Source: Glaciihabitans sp. (GTDB lineage: Bacteria; Actinomycetota; Actinomycetes; Actinomycetales; Microbacteriaceae). From it: a DNA stretch of 64,000 nucleotides. Each line of letters opens with the position of its first letter. Position 1 is the first letter of the stretch. The translations under genes and the position numbers were made by a program. The DNA is taken from positions 1-64,000 of the forward strand of contig JAODMF010000007.1 of the NCBI GenBank assembly GCA_025464095.1, written 5' to 3'. Below, piece after piece: positions 25,056 through 32,859 of the stretch. The notes beneath the pieces are model-generated. The model had not been told where the DNA came from, did not search any database, and saw only the letters and a list, made by a program, of their open reading frames with translations.

Positions 25056-25867
25056 CTGGAATTTTGAAACAACATCCGAGCTCCGAGGTAGTTGAGCGGA
25101 TGTGGAACCACATCGAATCCGAGTCTCGGCCCCGATCCCGCGGGCGGGCTCGCCGCGGGCTGTTCATCACCGCTGGCGTGCTTGTCGCGGTACTCGGAGC
25201 GTCGGGGGGCGCGTATGCCGCGACAGGCGGTTTCCACGGAACCGGGGATTCCGGTTTCCACGGAATCGGAGATTCCTCCCTTCCGGACCTTCCGGAAACC
25301 GCCGGAATGACACCCGAGGAGAAGGAGGGACTAAGCCGAACGCAGAGGCTCAGTCCAACTTTCGAACAGTTTGGGCAACTTCCCGGTTTCGTCGATGGCG
25401 GGTACGAATCGAACACGTCCTCAACCCTTCGAATCGTGTGGGATGGCCCCATCACCAGCGACGCCAGGGCGCTGGTCGCTGCTGCTGCGCGCCGCGGGCT
25501 GATAGTTACGATCGAAGTTCGCCCTCCCCGGGCAAAGCACTTGGGAGCGGCATTGGACAAGGTCGACGCCGCACTCAGGAAAGCCGGCTTCAACATCCAA
25601 GGCATCCGAGAAGGCCTCGACGGCGAAAGCATTCAACTGTGGGGACCCACGATCTCGAGCTCAGTTTCCGAACAAGCACACGCCCGCGCCATAGCCGCCC
25701 GAGAAATCGGATCCATCGAGCTGGTGTTCTTCCCCTGGACCCCAGAAATGGATGACTCTGGAACCCTTTATCAAACTGCAGAATCCTGGCAAAACAACCG
25801 CGCCGCAAGGACGAACGGCTCAGTGATTGGTTCCCGCGCAAGAAATGTCTCACCGCGACCTCGCTAG
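25052..25867 (+). CDS. Single-pass membrane protein co-transcribed with the ECF sigma factor
   Basis: 271 residues: a short cytoplasmic segment (about 1-38, with ERMWNHIESES), one hydrophobic helix (LFITAGVLVAVLGASGGAYAA), a repeated GGFHGTGDS/GFHGIGDS motif at about residues 59-75, then an external domain. The cytoplasmic segment is short for a zinc-type anti-sigma domain and has no HxxxCxxC motif, so anti-sigma activity is only a possibility. The start overlaps the sigma gene stop. The 3' end abuts the rtcB relic with overlapping stop codons. Confidence 0.7.
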   Translation: MTGILKQHPSSEVVERMWNHIESESRPRSRGRARRGLFITAGVLVAVLGASGGAYAATGGFHGTGDSGFHGIGDSSLPDLPETAGMTPEEKEGLSRTQRLSPTFEQFGQLPGFVDGGYESNTSSTLRIVWDGPITSDARALVAAAARRGLIVTIEVRPPRAKHLGAALDKVDAALRKAGFNIQGIREGLDGESIQLWGPTISSSVSEQAHARAIAAREIGSIELVFFPWTPEMDDSGTLYQTAESWQNNRAARTNGSVIGSRARNVSPRPR

Positions 25868-26021
25868 TCGCCCTTCACGTTGATGATCTGGCGAAGAGTG
25901 TGTTTGATTCGAACGAGGTCGCTCGCATCGGCCATGACGACGTCGATGTCCTTGTAGGCGCCTGGATTTCATCGACGAACCCGCTGGTGTGTCGCCATTC
26001 AATTCCGGTCATGGCGTCGTC
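25864..26021 (-). pseudogene. Relic of an RtcB-type RNA ligase, C-terminal end only
   Basis: Minus-strand translation gives GAYKDIDVVMADASDLVRIK followed by HTLRQIINVKGD and a stop, the conserved C-terminus of RtcB-family RNA ligases. Upstream in another frame it gives AMTGIEWRHTSGFVDEI, which should join it. A one-base loss near 25963 (expected Pro in EIPGAYKD) breaks the frame. About 50 residues of a protein of roughly 390 remain, so the gene is dead. It may be the stub of an rtcB cut by the neighbouring IS30-like insertion. Confidence 0.65.
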
Positions 26022-26116
26022 AAGTTGTGGGCAGCCTCGGAACCATGAGCCGCCAATATCTCCAAGAAACGCGGATGGACACTCGGGTAGTCCGGTTCGA
26101 CCAACTTCGCGGCTGA

Positions 26117-26282
26117 GAACAGATCGCAGTCTGGTTGGAACAAACGCATCCAGTTAATCTCGGCATGCGGATCTGCACGAAACCATCTACCGCTCGATCT
26201 TTGTCAGCAGCCGGCACGAGCTGCGCTCGAAGCCCTCTCGGCACCTGCGATCCTGCTCGAGCGTTAGACGGGCGCGGTGCGT
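26117..26282 (+). pseudogene. Relic of an IS30-family transposase
   Basis: Plus-strand translation gives EQIAVWLEQTHPVNLGMRI, then after a frame change at about 26174 HETIYRSIFVSSRHELRS, then RHLRSCSSVRRAR. These are the central IS30 transposase motifs (EQIA-x-WL and SHETIYR-x-(I/L)(F/Y)). About 55 of some 400 residues survive. No terminal inverted repeats were found around it. It indicates past insertion beside the rtcB stub. Confidence 0.68.
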
Positions 26283-26288
26283 GTCCCT

Positions 26289-26789
26289 TTACGAAGACTT
26301 CCGCCGGCGGGGCGTAGCCGAGCGTGGCGGGATCGCTCGGAGGTGATCGGCTGCCTGACCAAGAATGCGGGCGAGTTCGTCGACGTCATCGTCAGAGAGT
26401 GCCGCGAACAGCAAACTGTGCAAGGCATGGATGTGCCCGGGGAACACGGTCGCGAGCACGGCGCGGCCAGCTGCCGTGAGTGTGACCACAGTGCTGCGCT
26501 CGTCGTCGAGCGACGGCGAACGGGTGACGAGCCCGCGTTGTTGTAGCAGTTGCGCTTGGTAGGTCAGTCCGCTTCGGCTGTAGACCACGCCGTCGGCGAG
26601 ATCTGTCATCCGTCGTTGGCCGTTCGGAACGTCGCCCAGGCGAGCGAGGAGCTGGAACTGCACATAGCTGAGGTCGCCGGCATCGCGGAGCTGCTTCTCG
26701 ACGGCGTGGCGCAGCAGGCTGCTGACTTCTGTGAAGGCGAAGTACGCTCCGAGCTGCGTGGGAGTCAGGGAAACGCGCGCCTCATTCAT
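26289..26789 (-). CDS. MarR-family transcriptional regulator
   Basis: 166 residues from ATG at 26789 (MNEARVSLTPTQLG; an alternative ATG lies at 26798). The winged helix is LSYVQFQLLARLGDVPNGQRRMTDLADGVV, with RSGLTYQAQLLQQRGLV and the DDERSTVVTLTAAGRA wing, in separate stretches between residues 40 and 115. It diverges from an NADPH:quinone-type oxidoreductase with two identical operators between them. The MarR/oxidoreductase pairing suggests sensing of an electrophile or quinone. Confidence 0.93.
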   Translation of the reverse strand: MNEARVSLTPTQLGAYFAFTEVSSLLRHAVEKQLRDAGDLSYVQFQLLARLGDVPNGQRRMTDLADGVVYSRSGLTYQAQLLQQRGLVTRSPSLDDERSTVVTLTAAGRAVLATVFPGHIHALHSLLFAALSDDDVDELARILGQAADHLRAIPPRSATPRRRKSS

Positions 26790-26807
26790 GGCCTCCATCC
26801 TACTAGT

Positions 26808-26862
26808 TGCTTCGAGTTCGAAGCAGTGCTACGTTTGCCAATATTGCTTCGAACTCGAAGCA
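26808..26862. promoter_or_regulatory. Two identical palindromic operators, probable MarR sites
   Basis: TGCTTCGA and TCGAAGCA arms separated by two bases occur at 26808-26825 and again at 26845-26862, with centres 37 bp apart. The spacers are GT and AC. They lie between the divergent MarR (start 26789) and oxidoreductase (start 26882) genes, so one dimer could sit over each promoter. Confidence 0.82.
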
Positions 26863-26881
26863 CACGGCGGAGGAGGAAATC

Positions 26882-27814
26882 ATGAAGGCAATGCGGTTCC
26901 ACGAAGTGGGCGGACCCGAAGTACTCCAGTTCGAGGAGATCGAGCCGTCGGTGCCGGCGGCAGGGCAGGTACGGCTGCGTGTTGCGGCGTCCGCGTTCAA
27001 TGCGGCCGACAACGGAATGCGTGCCGGGTTCTTACCGATCCCTGTGGTGCTGCCGCATGTGCCCGGCTACGACGTCTCCGGAATCATCGACGCGGTCGGC
27101 GAAGGTGTCGAAGGCGTCGCCGTCGGTGATGCGGTGATCGGCTTCCTGCCCATGGAAAGCGACGGCGGCGCGGCGGAGTACGTGGTCGCGCCGGCAGATG
27201 CGGTTGTGGCGGCGCCGACACGCATCCCGTTGACCGACGCCGCAGCTCTGCCTTCAGTGGCGTTGACCGCCTGGCAGGCGCTCTTCGACGACGGCCGGCT
27301 CGAGGCGGGGCAGCGGCTGCTCATCGTCGGGGCAGGCGGTGTCGTGGGCAAATACGCAATCCAGCTCGCCAAGCGGGCCGGCGTGCACGTCATCGCGACG
27401 GCGAGCCCGCGCAGCATCGACGCGGTGCGAGCGGCGGGTGCGGACGAGATCATCGACCACACCACATCCAACCCGCTTCGCGCCGTCGACGGACAGGTCG
27501 ACGTGCTGCTCAATCTCGCTCCGATCGATCCGGAGCAGTTCACGGCATTCGTTGCACTCGTCCGCGACGGTGGTGCGGTGGTCAGCACCACTGCGTTCAT
27601 GGCGACTCCGGGCGATGAGACGCGTGGAGTGCGCGCCGCCACCGTGTTCGTCCTCCCCAACCGGGAACGACTCACCGAACTCGTGTCCCTCGTCGATGAT
27701 GGTCAGCTCACCGTCGAAGTCACCCGCCGCATCCCCCTCACCGAGTTGCCTGCCCTCCACGCCGAGGCCAGTGCGGGCCGCGTGCCAGGAAAGGTCGTGG
27801 TCCTTCCCGCCTAA
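26882..27814 (+). CDS. NADPH:quinone oxidoreductase-like MDR-family protein
   Basis: 310-residue zinc-independent medium-chain dehydrogenase/reductase. An N-terminal GroES-like domain (PGYDVSGIIDAVGEGVEGVAVGD) is followed by a Rossmann domain with LLIVGAGGVVGKYAIQLAKRAG near residue 145. The zinc-binding Cys residues of alcohol dehydrogenases are absent, as in quinone reductases. The ribosome site GGAGGAGG lies before ATG at 26882. It is controlled, by position, by the divergent MarR protein. Confidence 0.9.
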   Translation: MKAMRFHEVGGPEVLQFEEIEPSVPAAGQVRLRVAASAFNAADNGMRAGFLPIPVVLPHVPGYDVSGIIDAVGEGVEGVAVGDAVIGFLPMESDGGAAEYVVAPADAVVAAPTRIPLTDAAALPSVALTAWQALFDDGRLEAGQRLLIVGAGGVVGKYAIQLAKRAGVHVIATASPRSIDAVRAAGADEIIDHTTSNPLRAVDGQVDVLLNLAPIDPEQFTAFVALVRDGGAVVSTTAFMATPGDETRGVRAATVFVLPNRERLTELVSLVDDGQLTVEVTRRIPLTELPALHAEASAGRVPGKVVVLPA

Positions 27815-27832
27815 TTCATGCAGGAAGAACCG

Positions 27833-27957
27833 GTGACCCCGCACGAGGTCGAACGCGCCAGCGGGGGTCACTCTGCGACCCAGCCTTTGCTGCAACGCTG
27901 CCAGAGTTCGAGCCGCCGATCACCTACTTACCTATAGCGCTCACGGGTGCCCGTGAG
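27833..27957. terminator. Two hairpins downstream of the oxidoreductase
   Basis: GTGACCCC (27833-27840) pairs with GGGGTCAC (27864-27871), and CTCACGGG (27940-27947) pairs perfectly with CCCGTGAG (27950-27957). They follow the oxidoreductase stop codon and precede the resolvase relic. Neither has a T-tract; the second could also be an element boundary. Confidence 0.4.
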
Positions 27958-28012
27958 GCGGTCCTTCCCCGCGCACTCGGTCGCGCGCCGGTCGCCCGTG
28001 CCGCGACTGCCG

Positions 28013-28230
28013 GTCGGTCGGCTGCTGTTCAACGTGTCGGGGGCGGCCGCTCAGTTCGAAGCTGACCTGATTCGCAGGCGCAGGCGCGAGGGCATGGCGG
28101 TGGCCAGAGCTAAGAACCGGCTCCCTGGGAAGCAACCCAAGCTGGCTGAGCCAGCACAGAAGTCGCCCCTGCGCAGCGGAGGCCGGAACACGTTCGAGAA
28201 CGAGCTGAACCTGCTTGCCTCGGGATTTCC
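28013..28230 (+). pseudogene. Relic of a serine resolvase/invertase
   Basis: Plus-strand translation from 28013 gives VGRLLFNVSGAAAQFEADLI, then RREGMAVARAKNRLPGKQPKL. These match the end of the catalytic domain and hinge of Tn3-type/Hin-type serine recombinases (normally LLFNVLAMVAEFEADLI and GKQPKL). The catalytic serine region upstream is missing, and the helix-turn-helix after KQPKL is degraded. The frame runs on without sense into the next relic. Confidence 0.72.
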
Positions 28231-28247
28231 CACCTCTCCCCGGAGAA

Positions 28248-28532
28248 TCGCACTGGAGAATCCGCGAGGACCGCGTCGACGACGCCGGCAAAATCACCCT
28301 GCGAGTCAACTCACGGCTGCATCACATCGGCATCGGACGAGCCCACAAAACACGACCGATTCCGAGTGCTCATCCACAACCGCGACATCCGCATCATCAA
28401 ACCGGCCACCGCCGAACTCACCCTCGACCCCACCCGCAACTACCAACCCCAGAAACCACAAAACGCCCTCCCGAAGGAGAGCGAATTGTGAACGATGTCC
28501 CGAGCCATCCATGAACGATGACCCGAGACATC
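28248..28532 (+). mobile_element. Right-end relic of an IS481-family element
   Basis: Translation gives HWRIREDRVDDAGKITLRVN then SRLHHIGIGRAHKT, then in a shifted frame FRVLIHNRDIRII and LTLDPTRNYQPQ up to TGA at 28489-28491. This is the C-terminus of an IS481 transposase with at least one frameshift. It is followed by two 21-base direct repeats (28489-28509 and 28512-28532; start TGAACGATG, end CATC) that differ at two positions, as at the ends of such elements. The element ends 6 bp from the tRNA-Leu gene. Confidence 0.75.
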
Positions 28533-28538
28533 CCGCGG

Positions 28539-28622
28539 TGCGCGAGGGGGGACTTGAACCCCCATGCCCTCACGGGCACACGGACCTGAACCGTGCGCGT
28601 CTGCCAATTTCGCCACTCGCGC
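28539..28622 (-). tRNA. tRNA-Leu (CAG)
   Basis: 84-base class II tRNA on the minus strand. The acceptor stem GCGCGAG pairs with CTCGCGC followed by discriminator A. The anticodon stem CACGG/CCGTG closes the loop TTCAGGT with anticodon CAG, and a long variable arm and a GTTCAAGTC T-loop are present. CCA is not encoded. Its 3' end faces the IS481 and resolvase relics, as at tRNA integration sites. Confidence 0.95.
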
Positions 28623-28683
28623 TCACCGGTCGCATTACGAGAATGCAACCTACGGAGATTATCACAGCGGGGGCGGCGGCCCA

Positions 28684-28779
28684 CTACCCCCGCACGCCGA
28701 GCAACGCGGCCCCGAGCACGGCCATCAGTATGAGCCCGACCGCCGCGAGCGCGGCGACGAACAGAACGTGGCGCAACAT
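28684..28779 (-). CDS. Possible 31-residue membrane peptide
   Basis: A short minus-strand frame, MLRHVLFVAALAAVGLILMA then VLGAALLGVRG, is one hydrophobic helix. A strong GGGGAG ribosome site lies just upstream of ATG at 28779, and nearly every third codon position is G or C. It precedes tRNA-Leu on the same strand. No homologue is recognised, so existence is a prediction. Confidence 0.4.
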   Translation of the reverse strand: MLRHVLFVAALAAVGLILMAVLGAALLGVRG

Positions 28780-28836
28780 CCATCTCCCCTCAAAGTCGCC
28801 CACAGGCTAAGCCGATACGTATGCGGCGGCGGCGTC

Positions 28837-28845
28837 TTATCCACA
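28837..28845 (+). promoter_or_regulatory. Perfect DnaA box upstream of fhaA
   Basis: TTATCCACA, identical to the consensus DnaA box, lies 91 bp before the fhaA start, between it and the small membrane peptide gene. A perfect 9-mer can occur by chance but is rare in high-GC DNA. Confidence 0.55.
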
Positions 28846-28935
28846 GGCGCTGGTGGTCGAGACGGGACACTCAGCAGAACACCACGCCGAGCCGACTAAC
28901 ATCGAAGGGAACCATCCGGCGAGACGAGGAGATCC

Positions 28936-29655
28936 TTGGGCCTTCTGGACAGCTTCGAGCGAGGTCTTGAGCGGGCGGTAAATGGTGCCTTCGCCAAGAC
29001 CTTTAAGAGCGGCCTTGCCCCTATCGAGATAACGAGCGCCCTGCGCCGTGAACTCGATACCAAGGCCGTCGTTGTGGCGCGCGACCGCATCCTCGTGCCC
29101 AACCGGTTCACGGTGAGCCTGAGCCCCCCGGACTACGAGAAGATGACGGACCTAGGCCCGAGCCTTCTCGATGAACTCACCCAGCTGGTCCAGCAGCACG
29201 CAACCGCGCAGCACTACTCATTCGCGGGCGGCATCTCCCTCAAACTGGCCCAGGATGACCGGCTCGGCCAGGGCATGATCGAGATCGCCTCCGTGAACGT
29301 GAAGGGCACGGTGGCCTGGACCCCGGTTCTCGACGTCAACGGCAAGCGATACCCGCTCACCAGGAGCCGCACCATCATCGGCCGCGGATCGGATGCCGAC
29401 ATCACCGTCGACGACAGCGGTATCTCCCGCAAACACGTCGAAATCCTCTGGGATGGCAAGCGCGGCCAGGTCAATGATCTCGGCTCCACGAACGGTTCGA
29501 AACTCGATGGTGCTCCGGTCGGCAAAGCGCCACTCGCTCCGGATTCCGTCATAGAGATAGGCCGTACCCGTATTGTGTTCCGCGTGCTTGCCCAATCCGC
29601 AGACGTCGACCAGTTCGCTGATCTCCGCAACGACGACGGTGGTCGCAGGGCATGA
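28936..29655 (+). CDS. fhaA: FHA-domain protein FhaA with DUF3662 N-terminus
   Basis: 239 residues. The N-terminal DUF3662 domain (MGLLDSFERGLERAVNGAFA through about residue 120) is joined by a short linker to a C-terminal FHA phosphothreonine-binding domain (GRGSDADITVDDSGISRKHVEI and NDLGSTNGSKLDG). TTG start at 28936 follows GAGGAG. In mycobacteria FhaA binds phosphorylated MurJ and takes part in peptidoglycan control. It is the first gene of the fhaA-fhaB-pstP-rodA-pbpA-pknA-pknB cluster. The linker is much shorter than in mycobacteria. Confidence 0.95.
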   Translation: MGLLDSFERGLERAVNGAFAKTFKSGLAPIEITSALRRELDTKAVVVARDRILVPNRFTVSLSPPDYEKMTDLGPSLLDELTQLVQQHATAQHYSFAGGISLKLAQDDRLGQGMIEIASVNVKGTVAWTPVLDVNGKRYPLTRSRTIIGRGSDADITVDDSGISRKHVEILWDGKRGQVNDLGSTNGSKLDGAPVGKAPLAPDSVIEIGRTRIVFRVLAQSADVDQFADLRNDDGGRRA

Positions 29656-30206
29656 GTGAACTGACGCTGCTCATTCTGCGGCTGGTCTTCCTGGCCGTAC
29701 TGTGGGCATTCGTCTTCGCCGTCGTCTACGCCCTTCGCTCCGACCTGTTCGGCCAGCGTGTTCGGCGCCAGCCCGAGGTCGCGGCGTCACCATTCCCCTC
29801 CGCGCCGGTCGCACCAGTCGCATCAGCTGCCCCGGTCGCAGCGGAGGCTCCTGAGACCGAGCTGATCCAGGCACCGAAAGCGCCAGTGCGAGCGCAGCCG
29901 CCGCCAGCCGACGGACCCGCGCGCCGGCTGGTAATCACCTCCGGTCCGAAGCAGGGTCTCGAGATCGACCTGCCGACCGAGCAGCTCACCATCGGGCGCT
30001 CGAGCGAGTCCGGTCTCGTCATCCGCGACGACTACACGTCAACGCACCACGCGCGCCTCATGCTCTGGAACGATGGCTGGATGCTGCAGGACCTTGATTC
30101 CACCAACGGCACCTACCTCGCCGGGCAGCGCGTCACCGTTCCCACCCTCATCCCCCTGAACACCCCGATCAAGATCGGCACTACCAGCTTCGAATTGCGG
30201 CGGTAG
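29652..30206 (+). CDS. fhaB: FHA-domain protein FhaB (FipA)
   Basis: 184 residues: an N-terminal membrane helix (LLILRLVFLAVLWAFVFAVVYAL), a Pro/Ala-rich linker (about 45-90), and a C-terminal FHA domain (TIGRSSESGLVIRDDYTSTHHA and LQDLDSTNGTYLAGQ). The start overlaps fhaA by ATGA. In mycobacteria this protein connects PknA/PknB signalling with FtsZ and FtsQ at division. Confidence 0.95.
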   Translation: MSELTLLILRLVFLAVLWAFVFAVVYALRSDLFGQRVRRQPEVAASPFPSAPVAPVASAAPVAAEAPETELIQAPKAPVRAQPPPADGPARRLVITSGPKQGLEIDLPTEQLTIGRSSESGLVIRDDYTSTHHARLMLWNDGWMLQDLDSTNGTYLAGQRVTVPTLIPLNTPIKIGTTSFELRR

Positions 30207-30209
30207 CGA

Positions 30210-31454
30210 GTGGCAAACTCGGGCAAGAGCGCAGCCGTCTCCCATGTCGGCAAGATCCGCGCCAACAACCAGGACTCCGGATACGCCGGCCAGTACCTCT
30301 TTGTTGTTGCCGACGGCATGGGCGGCCACGCGGGCGGTGACGTCGCATCCGCCATCGCGGTGAAGCGCATTTCTGAGATCGACCGGCTATACACCTCGCC
30401 CCACGACGCCGAATTCGCGCTGCAGTCAGCGCTGATCGCCGCGAACTCGATGCTCGCCGAGACCGTATTCGAGCACAACGAACTCACCGGCATGGGAACC
30501 ACGGTCAGCGGCATCCTTCGCGTCGGCGACCACGTCGCCGTGGCACACATCGGTGACTCCCGCATCTACCGGCTGCGAAACAGCAAGCTCGAGCAGATCA
30601 CCGCCGACCACACCTTCGTACAGCGCCTGGTCGACTCGGGCCGCATCACGCCGGAGGAGGCCGCCGTGCATCCGCGGCGCTCGGTTCTGATGCGGGTTCT
30701 CGGCGACGTGGACGCGTCACCGGAGATCGACACTGCGGTGATCGAGACCAAGCCGGGCGACCGCTGGCTCATCTGCTCCGACGGGCTCTCGAGCTACGTG
30801 TCCGACGAGAAGATCCAGACGGTTCTCACGACCGTTCCCCGGGCGCTGGATGCCGCAGACCGCCTCATCAAGGAGAGCCTCGACCAGGGCGCCCCCGACA
30901 ACGTCACCGTGGTGCTGGTCGATGTGGATGACACCGACGACTCGTCCCACCTGCCTCCGATCACCGTCGGCTCGGCCGCCACCCCGCTCTCCTTCGACAG
31001 TGACAGCGCCCGCCGCGCGCTGCGCCTGCCGACGCTGCTGTTGCATCCACTCAAGGCCACGCAACCCGACCCGAGCCACTTCGAGCCGGAATCAGACGAA
31101 TACCTCGACGAGCTGATCGAAGAAGATCACCGCCGCGCGATCCGCCGGCGCGTCACCTGGCTGGTGGGAATCGCCCTGATCGTGATCGCCGTCGTGATCG
31201 CGGTCATCCTCGGCTACCAGTGGACGCAGACGCACTACTACGTCGGTGAGAGCAACGGTAAGGTCGCCATTTTTCGCGGGGTGCAGCAAAACCTCGGGCC
31301 CATCCACCTGTCGAGCGTCTACCAGACCACCGCGATCGACGTTTCGAAGCTCGACGCGTTCACACAGAAGACAGTGCAAGCCAGCCTGAGCGCGGTCGAC
31401 CTCGCCCAGGCAGAAGACATCGTCGATCGGCTGGCGGATGCCGCAAAACAGTAG
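30210..31454 (+). CDS. pstP: PP2C-family Ser/Thr phosphatase PstP
   Basis: 414 residues. The PPM phosphatase domain (about 1-240) has the metal-binding motifs VGKIRANNQDSGY, VVADGMGGHAGGD, VAHIGDSRIYRL and GAPDNVTVVLVDV. A membrane helix (LVGIALIVIAVVIAVILGY, about residue 320) precedes a short external part. It removes phosphate from PknA, PknB and their substrates. GTG start at 30210, 3 bp after fhaB, and it overlaps the rodA start. Confidence 0.96.
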   Translation: MANSGKSAAVSHVGKIRANNQDSGYAGQYLFVVADGMGGHAGGDVASAIAVKRISEIDRLYTSPHDAEFALQSALIAANSMLAETVFEHNELTGMGTTVSGILRVGDHVAVAHIGDSRIYRLRNSKLEQITADHTFVQRLVDSGRITPEEAAVHPRRSVLMRVLGDVDASPEIDTAVIETKPGDRWLICSDGLSSYVSDEKIQTVLTTVPRALDAADRLIKESLDQGAPDNVTVVLVDVDDTDDSSHLPPITVGSAATPLSFDSDSARRALRLPTLLLHPLKATQPDPSHFEPESDEYLDELIEEDHRRAIRRRVTWLVGIALIVIAVVIAVILGYQWTQTHYYVGESNGKVAIFRGVQQNLGPIHLSSVYQTTAIDVSKLDAFTQKTVQASLSAVDLAQAEDIVDRLADAAKQ

Positions 31455-32859
31455 TGCGCTCACGGCCGGCGCGCCGATCGAAGCGGGACCGCGGCCCACC
31501 TTCACCACTAGCATCCGTATCCGGCTGCGCGTTCCGGCCCGCCTGCGCAACGTCGAGTTCGGCCTGCTCCTTATCGCGTGCATCATCGCGACAGGCTCGA
31601 TTGCGCTGGTTCAGCTCGGCGCGACCGGAACGATCGACCCGAGCGTGCTCACCTACAGCGCGGTTCTCGACCTGCTGGTACTGGTCATGCACTTCACCCT
31701 GCGCGTGGTCGCGGCGCAGGCCGACCCGCTCATCCTGCCGATCATCACGGTGTTGAATGGCCTCGGCATCGCCGAGATCTGCCGGATCGACCTCGCGAAG
31801 CACGTGTCGGGCTGGGACAGCGCCGGCGTCCGCCAGATCGTCTGGACCGGCATGGCGATCATCATCGCCATCGCAACAATCATTTGGATTCGAAACCACC
31901 GCGTCCTGCAGCGCTACAGCTACATCTCCATGTTTGTCGGCATCGTGCTGCTGTTGCTGCCGATGCTGCCGCTCATCGGCCGCACGATCAACGGCGCACG
32001 CCTCTGGGTCGGCATCGGGTCCTTCACGTTCCAGCCTGGGGAGCTCGGCAAAATCGCCCTCGCGGTGTTCTTCGCCGGCTATCTCGTGAGCGCGCGGGAT
32101 TCGCTCTCCATGGTCGGCCGCAGGGTGCTCGGGATGACGTTCCCGCGAGCGCGCGACCTCGGCCCCATTCTCGTGGTGTTCGCCGCATCCATGATCGTCC
32201 TGATCTTCCAGCGCGACCTCGGAACCTCGCTGCTGTATTTCGGCCTGTTCCTCGTGATGCTCTACGTCGCGACCGGCCGCGCCAGCTGGATCATCCTCGG
32301 CGTGACGATGTTCATCGGCGGCGCGCTCGTCGCGAACCAGCTGCTCACCTACGTGCACGGCCGCGTCGAATCCTGGCTGGATGCCTTCAACCCCAAGATC
32401 TATGACACCTCGGGCGGGAGCTACCAGCTGGTGCAGGGCCTGTTCGGGCTCGCGCACGGCGGACTCATCGGCACCGGACTCGGCCTCGGCCGGCCCGACC
32501 TGGTTCCGCTGGCGGAGAGCGACTACATCATCCCGTCGCTCGGTGAAGAACTCGGGCTCGTCGGCATCTTCGCGATCCTTGCGCTGTACCTTCTGTTCAT
32601 CTCGCGCGGATTCCGCATCGGCTTCGCCGGCCAGGATGACTTCGGCCGGCTGCTGGGCGTCGGGCTCTCGTTCGTCATCGCGCTCCAAGTCTTTATCGTC
32701 ATCGGCGGCGTTACGCGCGTCATCCCGCTGACCGGTCTCACCACCCCGTTTCTCGCGGCCGGAGGTTCGTCTCTTGTCGCTAACTGGATCATCGCCGCGC
32801 TGCTGCTGCGGCTGTCGGATACGGTGCGCAACCAGCCCAGGGCGGTGATTGAAGGATGA
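31438..32859 (+). CDS. rodA: SEDS-family glycosyltransferase RodA/FtsW
   Basis: 473-residue multi-pass membrane protein of the shape, elongation, division and sporulation family, which polymerises lipid II into glycan strands with a class B PBP. Typical features are GARLWVGIGSFTFQPGELGKIA, FQRDLGTSLLYFGLFLVMLY and the C-terminal GVTRVIPLTGLTTPFLAAGG region. An extended N-terminus precedes the first helix. ATG at 31438 lies inside the end of pstP. The partner PBP gene follows with an ATGA overlap. Confidence 0.93.
   Translation: MPQNSSALTAGAPIEAGPRPTFTTSIRIRLRVPARLRNVEFGLLLIACIIATGSIALVQLGATGTIDPSVLTYSAVLDLLVLVMHFTLRVVAAQADPLILPIITVLNGLGIAEICRIDLAKHVSGWDSAGVRQIVWTGMAIIIAIATIIWIRNHRVLQRYSYISMFVGIVLLLLPMLPLIGRTINGARLWVGIGSFTFQPGELGKIALAVFFAGYLVSARDSLSMVGRRVLGMTFPRARDLGPILVVFAASMIVLIFQRDLGTSLLYFGLFLVMLYVATGRASWIILGVTMFIGGALVANQLLTYVHGRVESWLDAFNPKIYDTSGGSYQLVQGLFGLAHGGLIGTGLGLGRPDLVPLAESDYIIPSLGEELGLVGIFAILALYLLFISRGFRIGFAGQDDFGRLLGVGLSFVIALQVFIVIGGVTRVIPLTGLTTPFLAAGGSSLVANWIIAALLLRLSDTVRNQPRAVIEG

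Noticed and set aside
28489..28532. Two 21-bp direct repeats that might suggest a CRISPR unit
   Set aside because: Only two copies with a 2-bp spacer, directly after an IS481 transposase stop. They are an element end.
28418..28783. Minus-strand frame of 121 codons through tRNA-Leu
   Set aside because: It crosses the tRNA gene and the IS481 end, so it is not a gene.
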